From positions 44,769 to 52,719 of the forward strand of contig DHDR01000007.1 of NCBI GenBank assembly GCA_002399445.1: DNA of 7,951 nt. Reading direction: 5' to 3'. The stretch's first letter is position 1, and every line of letters begins with the position of its first letter. The translations under genes and the position numbers were made by a program. The notes below the pieces were generated by a model. It was not told the origin of the DNA, made no database searches, and worked only from the letters and a program-made list of their open reading frames with translations. Positions 1 to 6,821 of the stretch are shown here, in pieces. This DNA comes from Ruminococcaceae bacterium UBA4871. Lineage in GTDB: Bacteria > Bacillota > Clostridia > Oscillospirales > Acutalibacteraceae.

Positions 1-62
1 AGTTCTAAAATATTTGTCAAGAGAATGATCAGATGCTGCCGATGTTAGACTTCCCTTCCTCT

Positions 63-92
63 TTGACCAACCTTACTGGGATTCTTTAAAAT
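63..92 (+). promoter_or_regulatory. Putative sigma-A promoter of the first operon
   Basis: A -35-like TTGACC (63-68) is followed after 18 bases by a -10-like TAAAAT (87-92), each matching consensus at five of six positions. It lies about 40 bases before the first GH130 gene, where an operon promoter is expected. No convincing operator palindrome was seen around it. Bases 1-62 hold only a short open stretch ending in TAG at 46-48, too short to call the tail of an upstream gene. Confidence 0.45.
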
Positions 93-131
93 TACCAGTT
101 TGTATCATACAGAAAGGATTGATGAACTTTG

Positions 132-1106
132 ATGTATTTTAAAACCAGACTGAGAGCAGGAGACAATACATATAAAGAACTATTTAAACGTTATCCTTAC
201 AACCCTATTCTGATGGCAAAAGACTGGCCCTATCCGGTTAATACTGTGTTTAATCCGGCTGCTACGATTTATAATGGAAAAGTCCTTCTGCTTGCCAGAG
301 TGGAAGACCGCCGGGGCTTTTCTCATCTTACAAAAGCAGTCAGTGAAGATGGAATCAGTAATTGGGTGATTGATAAATCCCCGACTATGGAATCGGACCC
401 GGATCATCCGGAAGAATCTTGGGGAATTGAGGACCCACGGATCAGTTATCTTGACGAGTTAAAGAAATATGCAGTCGTTTATACCGCGTATTCGGAATGC
501 GGGCCTGTTGTCAGTATGGCTTTGACAGAAGATTTCGAGAACTTTGAACGGATGGGGCCGATTATGCCGCCGGAAGATAAGGACGCGGCGATTTTTCCCC
601 GCAGATTTAATGGCAAATGGCTGCTGATTCACCGGCCTATCGAACATGGTGCCAATATTTGGATTTCCAGTTCAGAAAATATGAAATATTGGGGCAACCA
701 CAAGATTTTAATTAATTCCCGCGGAGGAAGCTGGTGGGATGGCTATAAAGTAGGAATTTGTGCGCAGCCGCTCGAGACACCGGATGGCTGGCTGGTTCTT
801 TATCATGGTGTCAGGCAAACGGCTTCCGGAGCAACTTACCGGCTTGGTTTGGCACTGCTGGATTTGGAAAATCCCCTAAAAGTCTTGCGGCGGAGTGATG
901 AATGGATTTTCGGCCCACAGGAAGTCTATGAAAAAGAAGGCGAAGTTAACGATATTGTTTTCCCATGCGGCTGGCTGCTGGATCAGAAGAATCAGACGAT
1001 TCGCATGTATTATGGCGCTGCAGACACCTGCATTGCGCTTGCGACAGCTTCGCTAAGTGAAGTGATGGATTATATTAAAAGCTGTCCGGAACCGGAAAAT
1101 GGATAA
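132..1106 (+). CDS. GH130 family beta-mannoside phosphorylase
   Basis: A 324-residue cytosolic protein of glycoside hydrolase family 130, five-bladed beta-propeller enzymes that mostly phosphorolyse beta-mannosides to alpha-mannose 1-phosphate, reversibly and with inversion. Visible motifs (numbered from ATG 132): NPAAT near 41-45, ARVEDRRG near 55-62, and WGIEDPR with the likely catalytic Asp at 101. Also present are KDAAIFPRR (150-158), HRP (167-169) and YHG (224-226), whose basic residues are expected to bind phosphate. Keeping these residues argues for a phosphorylase rather than the phosphate-independent mannosidase branch. The length is normal for the family and no signal peptide is seen. 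The start could be ATG 132 or the adjacent TTG 129; AAAGGA at 113-118 serves either. It is first in an operon with a nucleotidyltransferase and a GT4 gene, which suggests a link to mannose 1-phosphate supply or polymer turnover. Acceptor and linkage specificity cannot be read from the sequence. Confidence 0.88.
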   Translation: MYFKTRLRAGDNTYKELFKRYPYNPILMAKDWPYPVNTVFNPAATIYNGKVLLLARVEDRRGFSHLTKAVSEDGISNWVIDKSPTMESDPDHPEESWGIEDPRISYLDELKKYAVVYTAYSECGPVVSMALTEDFENFERMGPIMPPEDKDAAIFPRRFNGKWLLIHRPIEHGANIWISSSENMKYWGNHKILINSRGGSWWDGYKVGICAQPLETPDGWLVLYHGVRQTASGATYRLGLALLDLENPLKVLRRSDEWIFGPQEVYEKEGEVNDIVFPCGWLLDQKNQTIRMYYGAADTCIALATASLSEVMDYIKSCPEPENG

Positions 1107-1144
1107 TACTCCACAACTCGAAGACAAATAAAGGAGGGACTGTT

Positions 1145-2188
1145 ATGAAGGCGTTACTGTTAGTAGGTGGAAAAGGTACGCGATTAAGACCTTTGACAGA
1201 CGGATTGCCAAAACCGATGGTTCCCGTTATGGGAAAGCCCCTGCTGGACAGAACTTTGCAAACTTTAAAACGGCATGGTGTGGATGAAATTGTCCTTAGC
1301 ACCTGCTACAAATCAGAGGCTATCCGTTCATACTTCAAGGATGGCTCAGACTTTGGCATGAAAATTCATTATGTTGATGAAGATTTTCCGCTTGGCACAG
1401 GCGGAGCCATCAAAAATTGTGAAAAATATTTTGATGATTCTTTCTTTGTCCTGAATGCGGATATCCTCAGTAACATTGATTTCAGCGGAATGATGAGATA
1501 CCATAAGCGCAAGAAAGCCGACATTACCATTGCCGTGACGCGGGTAGCCAATCCGTCGGCTTACGGAGTGATCGAGTACGACAAAAACAGCTTTGTAACT
1601 TCATTTCGTGAAAAGCCCAAGAAAATTCTTTCTCATTATATCAATGCGGGCATTTATATATTTGAACCTAAAGTGCTTCGTCAAATTCCTTCCGGACAGA
1701 AAATTTCAGTTGAGCGGGAGGTCTTTCCCGGCGTTCTGGAGAATAAACAGAAAATTGCTGTTTATAAGGGCTGTCATTACTGGATTGATATCGGTACCCT
1801 GCGTAAATACGCAATGGTGCATCGGGATGGATTTACTGGAAGATACCAGCTGCCGGAGGTCAATTTCAGGCAGCGGGCAATTTACAGTCAGTTGAATGCC
1901 AAAATCAGTGGAAGTGCAACGCTGCGCGGGCCGGTATATCTTGGTGCAGGGGCGCAAATCGGGGACGGGGCGATTGTGGGACCGCATGTAGTTGTTGGAA
2001 ATAACAGTATCATCGGGAACAAATGTGCTATTTCTTACAGTGTCCTCTGGGACAATATCCATGTTGCAAGCGGGGTAAAAATGGATGAATGCATTGTAAC
2101 GAACGGCTGCTATATGGAACGATCCTCTTACTGCCATGCAATCTGCACACCTGATATCGTGAAAAATATCAGTTATGTGGCAATTTAA
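1145..2188 (+). CDS. NDP-sugar pyrophosphorylase, probably mannose-1-phosphate guanylyltransferase
   Basis: A 347-residue nucleotidyltransferase that couples a sugar 1-phosphate to an NTP, giving NDP-sugar and pyrophosphate. The N-terminal Rossmann-like domain has the signature GGKGTRLRPLT (8-18) with PKPM (22-25), LNAD with the metal-binding Asp (103-106), FREKP (154-158) and NAGIYIF (167-173). From about 250 to 325, isoleucine- and glycine-rich hexapeptide repeats form a short left-handed beta-helix, as in the GCD1/GMPPB-like group. The start is fixed by AAGGAGGG at 1131-1138, seven bases before ATG 1145. The overall resemblance is to eukaryotic-type GDP-mannose pyrophosphorylases. With mannose 1-phosphate-forming enzymes around it, GTP plus mannose 1-phosphate to GDP-mannose is the most sensible reaction. 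Glucose 1-phosphate nucleotidyltransferase is the main alternative. The enzyme class is secure; the sugar and base specificity is inferred from context. Confidence 0.85.
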   Translation: MKALLLVGGKGTRLRPLTDGLPKPMVPVMGKPLLDRTLQTLKRHGVDEIVLSTCYKSEAIRSYFKDGSDFGMKIHYVDEDFPLGTGGAIKNCEKYFDDSFFVLNADILSNIDFSGMMRYHKRKKADITIAVTRVANPSAYGVIEYDKNSFVTSFREKPKKILSHYINAGIYIFEPKVLRQIPSGQKISVEREVFPGVLENKQKIAVYKGCHYWIDIGTLRKYAMVHRDGFTGRYQLPEVNFRQRAIYSQLNAKISGSATLRGPVYLGAGAQIGDGAIVGPHVVVGNNSIIGNKCAISYSVLWDNIHVASGVKMDECIVTNGCYMERSSYCHAICTPDIVKNISYVAI

Positions 2189-2196
2189 ATGAAGAA

Positions 2197-2253
2197 AAGG
2201 AGAGAGAAAATTTTCACGCTCGACCGTATCTGTGAAAATTTTCGAACCATATC
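2197..2253 (+). promoter_or_regulatory. Ribosome binding site separated from its start codon by a perfect hairpin
   Basis: AAGGAGAG (2197-2204) is the only good Shine-Dalgarno sequence before the GT4 start at 2254, but lies about 50 bases upstream. Between them GAAAATTTTCAC (2206-2217) and GTGAAAATTTTC (2232-2243) form a perfect 12-base-pair inverted repeat with a 14-base loop. Folded, it would bring the binding site to about 13 bases from ATG 2254. An in-frame TGA at 2233 excludes an earlier start. Each arm also contains the self-complementary GAAAATTTTC, so a protein-binding site is possible. There is no U-rich tail directly after the stem, so it is not a typical terminator. Confidence 0.55.
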
Positions 2254-3397
2254 ATGGAAAAATTAATTCGTGTTGCGTTTTTAAGCACATATCCGCCGCG
2301 TGAATGTGGAATTGCAACTTTCACGCAGGATTTATTTCGGGAACTTCAAAAAAATTGTGGCTTGCAAACTGGAATCATTGCAGTCAATGACCAAGATTAT
2401 GTATATGGAAAAGATGTGATTCAGGAATTCCCACAGCAGGACAGAGCATCCTATACGAAATTGGCAGATTGGGTTAACCGGTCTGCTATTCAAGTCATTG
2501 TGATTGAGCATGAATATGGGATTTACGGGGGTGAATGCGGTGAATATCTTTTAGATTTTGCAGAGCGCGTTCAAAAACCATTTGTCCTTACTTTGCATAC
2601 TGTTCTGCCGAATCCAAGTGAAAAGCAAAAGCAGATTTTACAGGAACTGTGTAAAAAAAGCAGCAGAATTGTGACAATGGCTTCAAATTCGCAGAAAATT
2701 CTCTGCAACCTTTACGGAACTGATCCGGAAAAAATTACCGTTATTCCGCATGGAGTCCCTGTCTTTGAAGTCCCAAGCAGGGAAGAGCTGAAAAAACAGC
2801 AGAATCTGGAGGGACGCACAATTGTCAGTACATTTGGGCTCATCAGTTCTGGAAAAGGGCTGGAGTATGGAATTCGGGCAATTGCCGATGTTGCCGAAAA
2901 ACACCCGGATATCCTGTATTTAATTCTTGGGCAGACGCATCCGGTTGTCAAAAAACGGGAGGGGGAAGCTTATCGCGAAAGTCTTGAAAAACTTGTCGAC
3001 GATTTAGGCTCTGCAGCAGAATGTTCGATTTGTAAACCGGTATCTGGAAAAGGAAGAACTGGTTCGGTATCTGAAAATGTCAGATATCTATATGACACCT
3101 TATCTTGGAAAAGAGCAGGCCGTCAGCGGCACACTGGCTTATGCTGCCGGATATGGAAGAGTGATTGTATCGACTCCTTATTTGTACGCGGAAGAGATGC
3201 TCTCTGACGGCAGAGGAATGCTGGCTGATTTCAGGGATGCTGAGTCACTTGGCAGGTGCATTAATTACCTGATTGACCATCCGGATGAAAAAGCGGAAAT
3301 GGAACAAAAAACACTGGAGCTTGGCAGGACAATGTCTTGGAAACATGTAGCCGACCGATACACAGAAATCTTTAAAGAAGTTGCTAGGAGGTCCTGA
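2254..3397 (+). pseudogene. GT4 family glycosyltransferase (GT-B fold), split by a one-base frameshift
   Basis: As read, the first frame runs from ATG 2254 to a stop at 3207, but homology-like sequence ends at about residue 252 (LVDDLG) and the tail is out of frame. The correct sequence continues in the next frame from about 3011 (LQQNVRFVNRYLEKEEL) to TGA 3397. Removing one base in GGCTCTG at about 3007-3013 restores a single 380-residue protein, normal for the family. The N-terminal half has STYPPRECGIATF (11-23), EHEYG (85-89) and LTLHT (112-116). The linker and C-terminal domain carry VIPHGV (163-168), FGLISSGKGLEYGI (194-207) and, after repair, VSGTLAYAAGYGRVIVSTPY with a nearby AEEML donor-site motif. 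It would transfer a sugar from a nucleotide donor, likely GDP-mannose given the preceding gene. No Shine-Dalgarno supports re-initiation at ATG 3077. It may be a real mutation or a sequence error; no homopolymer lies at the site. Confidence 0.82.
3385..3392 (+). promoter_or_regulatory. Shine-Dalgarno of the six-hairpin gene, inside the GT4 reading frame
   Basis: TAGGAGGT lies within the last codons of the GT4 coding sequence, 10 bases before ATG 3403. The GT4 stop (3395-3397) sits between it and the start. This arrangement implies translational coupling of the two genes and fixes the downstream start. Confidence 0.7.
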
Positions 3398-3402
3398 AAA
3401 AC

Positions 3403-4425
3403 ATGAAAAATAGTGGTTTGAATCTGCCGGATGATACTTACATATTCCGCATCACAGACTGCACAGGCATGTTTCAGCACGCTGTTTTCAGTGTTCCCGA
3501 TCCGTCAGAAGGATATACAACGGATGATAATGCACGGGCCTTAATCATGGCAGAGATGCTTTATCAAGACTCGGGAGACAAAAAATATTTGGAACTTGCT
3601 TACTGCTATTTACGCTTTTTACTATATGCTGAAAATGACGGCTGGTTTAGAAATTTTATGGACTACTCCCGCAACTTTTTGGAAAAAAGGGGTTCTCCGG
3701 ACTGCTTTGGCCGCTGCATATGGGCTTTGGGATTTACGATTACATGTCAAGAGATGCCAGAGCCCATGCGCAGTGCTGCCGAATGTTTGCTGCGAAGGAC
3801 CTTGCCCAGTTGCAAGGGACTTGCATTTCTGCGGTCAAAAGCATATGCGGCGATTGGGCTGAGTCACTGGGACCACGCGGAAGCGCAGGACGAAGCGAGA
3901 CACTTAGTTTCGGATATTGCAGATGCCTATCAGAAAAACCGCAGTAAGGACTGGTATTGGTATGAAAACAATCTTTCCTATTGCAATGCTGTTCTTCCGG
4001 GGGCGATGCTGGTTGCTTACGACATGACCAAAGAGAATAAATATCTGGAAATTGCAGTGGAAAGTCTTGATTTCTTGCTGAAAAGTACTTTCCGCGGCAA
4101 TATCTTTCATCCGATTGGCTGTAACGGCTGGCTTTTTAAAGGAAAAGAAGCGGCAGAATATGACCAGCAGCCTGTAGAAGCATGCGGGACGCTGCTTACC
4201 TGCCTGAAAGCTTTTCAAGTAACCGGTAAGCAAGTCTACTTAGACCGGGCGCAAGGTTGCCTAAACTGGTATACCGGACAAAACAGTCTGGGTGAATCCA
4301 TGATTGACCCCGAAAGTGGAGGATGTTTGGACGGAATCCGGCAGGTTGGGCAGAATCCAAATGAAGGTGCGGAAAGCATCGTTTCATGGATGGTCGCGGC
4401 CCTTGCCTTTCGACGGGTCAGTTAA
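3403..4425 (+). CDS. Alpha/alpha six-hairpin (glycosidase-like) protein associated with GT4
   Basis: A 340-residue, mostly helical protein with repeated pairs of amphipathic helices and Trp/Tyr/Asp-rich loops, as in (alpha/alpha)6-barrel carbohydrate enzymes. Conserved-looking loops are EGYTTDDNARAL (36-47), SPDCFGRCIWALG (98-110), DWYWYENNLSYCNAVLPG (183-200), YDQQPVEA (253-260) and LDGI with NPNEGAES (309-325). Candidate catalytic or ligand-binding acids are D41, D42, E188, D254 and E324. No signal peptide is visible. It starts five bases after the GT4 stop. From memory of the family, sequences of the type GYxTDDNARAL often form the C-terminal half of longer GT4 fusion proteins, so the two probably act together. 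Its reaction is not assigned: it could be a glycosidase, a phosphorylase-like enzyme, or a non-catalytic glycan-binding partner. The real gene call is secure; the function is not. Confidence 0.75.
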   Translation: MKNSGLNLPDDTYIFRITDCTGMFQHAVFSVPDPSEGYTTDDNARALIMAEMLYQDSGDKKYLELAYCYLRFLLYAENDGWFRNFMDYSRNFLEKRGSPDCFGRCIWALGFTITCQEMPEPMRSAAECLLRRTLPSCKGLAFLRSKAYAAIGLSHWDHAEAQDEARHLVSDIADAYQKNRSKDWYWYENNLSYCNAVLPGAMLVAYDMTKENKYLEIAVESLDFLLKSTFRGNIFHPIGCNGWLFKGKEAAEYDQQPVEACGTLLTCLKAFQVTGKQVYLDRAQGCLNWYTGQNSLGESMIDPESGGCLDGIRQVGQNPNEGAESIVSWMVAALAFRRVS

Positions 4426-4433
4426 AACTGACC
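4416..4433 (+). other. Short hairpin across the stop codon of the six-hairpin gene
   Basis: GGTCAGT (4416-4422) pairs perfectly with ACTGACC (4427-4433), with the loop holding the TAA stop (4423-4425). No U-tract follows at once, so it is not a stand-alone terminator. It may protect the mRNA 3' end together with the stronger hairpin 17 bases downstream. Confidence 0.4.
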
Positions 4434-4450
4434 GCCTTTCAACAGAAAAC

Positions 4451-4501
4451 AAAATAAACAGGCATCAGTCAGGAATTTGTGTGCTGGTGTCTGTTTATTT
4501 T
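4451..4501 (+). terminator. Rho-independent terminator of the first operon, probably bidirectional
   Basis: AAAATAAACAGGCATCAG (4451-4468) and CTGGTGTCTGTTTATTTT (4484-4501) pair along all 18 positions, two of them G-U, around a 15-base loop. The A-rich left arm and T-rich right arm continue into a T-rich stretch (to 4510). It lies 25 bases after the last stop of unit 1, and nothing similar separates the other genes. This divides the locus into two transcription units, at least in part. Confidence 0.8.
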
Positions 4502-4509
4502 ACTTACTT

Positions 4510-4562
4510 TAGGAAAAATAAATCCTATATATCCATAGGAAACCAGAACTTTTTTCCTTTGG
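4510..4562 (+). repeat. Alternating TAGGA/TCCTA arms with an overlapping hairpin
   Basis: TAGGA (4510-4514), TCCTA (4523-4527) and TAGGA (4536-4540) occur at 13-base intervals in alternating orientation, so the middle arm can pair with either neighbour. A further stem, CCATAGGAAA (4533-4542) with TTTCCTTTGG (4553-4562), has nine of ten pairs and would compete for the third arm. The block sits between the unit 1 terminator and the promoter-like sequence of unit 2. It may be an operator array or a switching RNA structure, or chance in AT-rich DNA. Confidence 0.35.
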
Positions 4563-4589
4563 CCGCTTTGCAGAAAGAGATTTTATAAT
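4559..4589 (+). promoter_or_regulatory. Putative promoter of the second operon
   Basis: A perfect TATAAT (4584-4589) is preceded at 19 bases by TTGGCC (4559-4564), a four-of-six -35 match. A second candidate is TTGCAT (4614-4619) with TAAAGT (4637-4642), spaced 17 bases. Either would give a leader of roughly 85-140 bases before ATG 4733. A promoter somewhere here is expected because a terminator precedes and a new set of genes follows. The exact elements are uncertain. Confidence 0.35.
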
Positions 4590-4717
4590 TTTTAAAATTC
4601 AAGTAAATTAGTGTTGCATTCAAGTTGTCTGTAAGATAAAGTAGTGTTCGGAAGAAAAAGAAGGAGTCTGCCCGGCATTTTGCGGTGAAAATATTTGCAG
4701 GGGTTAGCAGATTCATT

Positions 4718-4725
4718 TGGAGGAA
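4718..4725 (+). promoter_or_regulatory. Shine-Dalgarno that fixes the start of the DUF1861/GT108 gene
   Basis: TGGAGGAA lies eight bases before ATG 4733. The longer open frame from GTG 4685 would add 16 residues but has no properly spaced binding site, so ATG 4733 is preferred. Confidence 0.7.
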
Positions 4726-4732
4726 CACGATC

Positions 4733-5677
4733 ATGACAACACGTACTTGCAAACAGCTTATTGAGGAATATCCAAGAAGAAGTCTTCAGTTTCCGCATAC
4801 CAGACTGCCAATTGCATTACCAGATGGGGATACTCGCGATGTTTATAATATTTCATCACCTTTTTCCTATCATGGTGCTCTAATCCTTTTGGGGAGAGTT
4901 GAATATCGCCACAATGAAGATTCAGATGTGGTCTTCTTTTGCAGAGAATCCGGGAAATGGGTTCCAGACAAACGCTTTCAGGTTTTGAAGCATCTGCAAG
5001 ATCCATTTTATACTTTTATTCATGGACATCTTATCTTGGGCGGTGTCCAAATTTTCGAGACAGCATGGAAAGGAACATCTTACCGGACTGTGTTTTTTAA
5101 GGAAACGAAACCTTTTTCATTTCAGCAATTTGCAAGCGGGCCGGATGGCATGAAGGATATCCGTCTGCTGGAATTGTCGGATGGCCGCGTTCTGGTGACA
5201 ACAAGAGCGCAGGGCAAAGTCGGCGGAAGAGGAGAAATCGGCTGGCTGATTTTACACTCCGTGGATGAGCTGAATCCACAGGTTTTCTCTTCTGCGAATC
5301 TTTTTGAAGATCAGTTTACGTCGGACGAATGGGGAGGGACAAATCAGTTACATATGCTGAAAAATGGCAAAGTTGGTGTCCTGTCACACATTGCAAATTT
5401 TGATGATGCAGGGAACCGGCACTATTACTGCACCTGTTTTTGGCTTGACCCGAAAGAAGGAAAACATTCTCCTATGAAAATGATCGCCGTTCGGAACAAC
5501 TTTGAAGCGGGGGAAAGTAAACGGCCTGATTTGCAGGATGTGATTTTTAGCGGCGGACTGGTGCGTATGGGGGATGGAACAGCACGTCTTTACTGCGGCG
5601 TCGGAGATGCAGAGGCACATTGTATTTCTATTCCGGACCCGTTCTCAGAGTGGGAAAATACATCTTATGTGTCCTAA
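4733..5677 (+). CDS. DUF1861/GT108-like beta-mannosyltransferase/phosphorylase
   Basis: A 314-residue cytosolic protein recognised as DUF1861-like. The Leishmania members of this group are GT108 enzymes that build and phosphorolyse beta-1,2-mannan (mannogen), and they share the five-bladed propeller and catalytic logic of GH130. Supporting motifs, numbered from ATG 4733: RDVYNISSPF (35-44), LLGRVEYR near 52-59, and HGHLILGG (97-104). MKDIRLLELSDGRVLVTTRAQG begins at 140, with Asp 142 aligning with the catalytic Asp of the GH130 EDPR motif. Further on are GGRGEIGW (164-171), GGTNQLHMLKNGKVGVLSH (201-219), GNRHYY (227-232) and LYCGVGDAEAH near 286-296. Direct neighbours are a GH130 gene downstream and the GDP-mannose/GT4 genes upstream. 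The likely reaction is reversible transfer of mannose between beta-mannosides and mannose 1-phosphate. Family membership rests on motif memory and context; direction and chain-length preference are unknown. Confidence 0.75.
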   Translation: MTTRTCKQLIEEYPRRSLQFPHTRLPIALPDGDTRDVYNISSPFSYHGALILLGRVEYRHNEDSDVVFFCRESGKWVPDKRFQVLKHLQDPFYTFIHGHLILGGVQIFETAWKGTSYRTVFFKETKPFSFQQFASGPDGMKDIRLLELSDGRVLVTTRAQGKVGGRGEIGWLILHSVDELNPQVFSSANLFEDQFTSDEWGGTNQLHMLKNGKVGVLSHIANFDDAGNRHYYCTCFWLDPKEGKHSPMKMIAVRNNFEAGESKRPDLQDVIFSGGLVRMGDGTARLYCGVGDAEAHCISIPDPFSEWENTSYVS

Positions 5678-5735
5678 TCCTTGTTTCAAAAATCGAAATT
5701 TAAAATCAATCCAAAATAGAAAGTGAGGAATCTCT

Positions 5736-6797
5736 ATGTTAAGATGCAGCCAAAACCCATTGATTACTGTTTCTGATGTAAGGCCCAGCCGGCCGGATTT
5801 CCATGTGGAGGGAATCTTTAACTGTGGTGCATGCCGCTTTCAGAATCAGATCTTTTTGGTCTGCAGGGTTGCGGAATCAGCTGGCTGCACAAAAGATGAG
5901 GTAAGAATTCCATATATGAAAAAATGCGGGAATAGACTGCAGATGAATATCATCAGTCTGGTTAAAAGGGAACATCCGGAACTGAATTTTTCAGACAGCC
6001 GGAAAGTAGGAAAGATGCATGCGGGTGTCTGGAAAACTCTCTATTTGACTTCTTTTTCTCACCTGCGCCTTGCTCGTTCCACAGATGGTATCCATTTTAA
6101 AGTGGATGAAAAACCCATGCTTCTTCCCGAAGGGGAGGAAGAGAGCTGGGGAATGGAGGACCCTCGCATCACGCAAATCGGCGATTCCTATTATATTAAT
6201 TACACAGCTGTCAGTCCGCAGGGTCCGGCAACTGCATTGATTCGGACACAGGATTTTCAGAACTTTGAACGTTTAGGAGTCATTTTTGCTCCGGAAAATA
6301 AAGATGTTGTTATTTTCCCCCAAAAAATTAATGGACTGTATTATGCACTGAACCGGCCTGTCAGTTTTGAATTTGGCATGCCTGCAATGTGGATTTGTGA
6401 ATCTCCCGACTTAATTCACTGGGGCAGACAACGAAAATTTTTTGCCGGTGCGCCCACGGGCTGGGACAGTGACAGAGTCGGCGGAGGAGCAGTTCCCCTT
6501 CTGACTGAAAAAGGCTGGATTGAATTTTACCATGCGGCGGATGCCGAAAATCGTTATTGTCTTGGGGCCATGCTTTTGGATCGGGACTGCCCCGGAAAAA
6601 TTCTTGCACGAACAAAGGAACCGCTTTTAGAGCCTGAGGCAGAATACGAGAAAAATGGATTCTTTGGAAATACGGTTTTCACATGCGGCTGTATCCAAAT
6701 TGAAAATAGGATTATACTATATTATGGTGCCGCGGATAATAAGATTTGCCGTGTGGATTTTACATTGGATGAGATTTTCCGAGCACTGAAAATCTGA
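5736..6797 (+). CDS. GH130 phosphorylase, probable beta-1,2-mannobiose/oligomannan phosphorylase
   Basis: A 353-residue GH130 protein. WGMEDPR (138-144) carries the likely catalytic Asp 142. ENKDVVIFPQK (187-197), NRP (206-208) and FYHA (264-267) supply the basic residues expected to hold phosphate (K197, R207, H266). The text ITVSDVRP (10-17), the extra segment between about 50 and 110, DGIHFKVDEKP (117-127), APENKDVVIFPQKING (185-200) and EYEKNGFFGNTVFTCG (303-318) resemble beta-1,2-mannobiose phosphorylases of the Lin0857 (Listeria) and Teth514_1789 (Thermoanaerobacter) type, as I recall them. Those split beta-1,2-mannobiose with phosphate into mannose and mannose 1-phosphate. GTGAGGA (5723-5729) is six bases before ATG 5736. 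It follows the GT108-like gene by 58 bases and precedes the regulator by 24, so all three are probably cotranscribed. GH130 membership is near certain; beta-1,2 specificity is a good inference. Confidence 0.88.
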   Translation: MLRCSQNPLITVSDVRPSRPDFHVEGIFNCGACRFQNQIFLVCRVAESAGCTKDEVRIPYMKKCGNRLQMNIISLVKREHPELNFSDSRKVGKMHAGVWKTLYLTSFSHLRLARSTDGIHFKVDEKPMLLPEGEEESWGMEDPRITQIGDSYYINYTAVSPQGPATALIRTQDFQNFERLGVIFAPENKDVVIFPQKINGLYYALNRPVSFEFGMPAMWICESPDLIHWGRQRKFFAGAPTGWDSDRVGGGAVPLLTEKGWIEFYHAADAENRYCLGAMLLDRDCPGKILARTKEPLLEPEAEYEKNGFFGNTVFTCGCIQIENRIILYYGAADNKICRVDFTLDEIFRALKI

Positions 6798-6821
6798 TGC
6801 AGGAGAACAGGTGAGGACCAA

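Noticed and set aside
1..48. Tail of an upstream gene ending in TAG at 46-48, or in TGA at 26-28
   Set aside because: Only 15 or 8 codons are available in those frames, which is not enough to support either.
85..93. TTTAAAAT shared by the regions before 132, 4733 and 5736 as a common operator
   Set aside because: The word is short and AT-rich, the copies (85, 4591, 5699) share no flanking symmetry, and one overlaps a -10-like element; chance is sufficient.
1706..2137. Minus-strand open frames, including the longest of 143 codons inside the pyrophosphorylase gene
   Set aside because: All lie opposite well-supported plus-strand genes, lack recognisable domains and look like shadows of codon bias.
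2189..2266. A 25-codon leader open frame overlapping the GT4 start
   Set aside because: It has no Shine-Dalgarno of its own and its sequence is largely made by the hairpin, so it is not listed as a gene; it is only mentioned with the hairpin.
3077..3397. Independent small gene starting at ATG 3077
   Set aside because: It is the C-terminal part of the GT4 enzyme in the shifted frame; matching sequence extends upstream of that ATG to about 3011, and no binding site precedes it.
4685..4732. N-terminal extension of the DUF1861/GT108-like protein from GTG 4685
   Set aside because: The extension has no spaced ribosome binding site, while ATG 4733 has an excellent one, and family-like sequence begins well after it.
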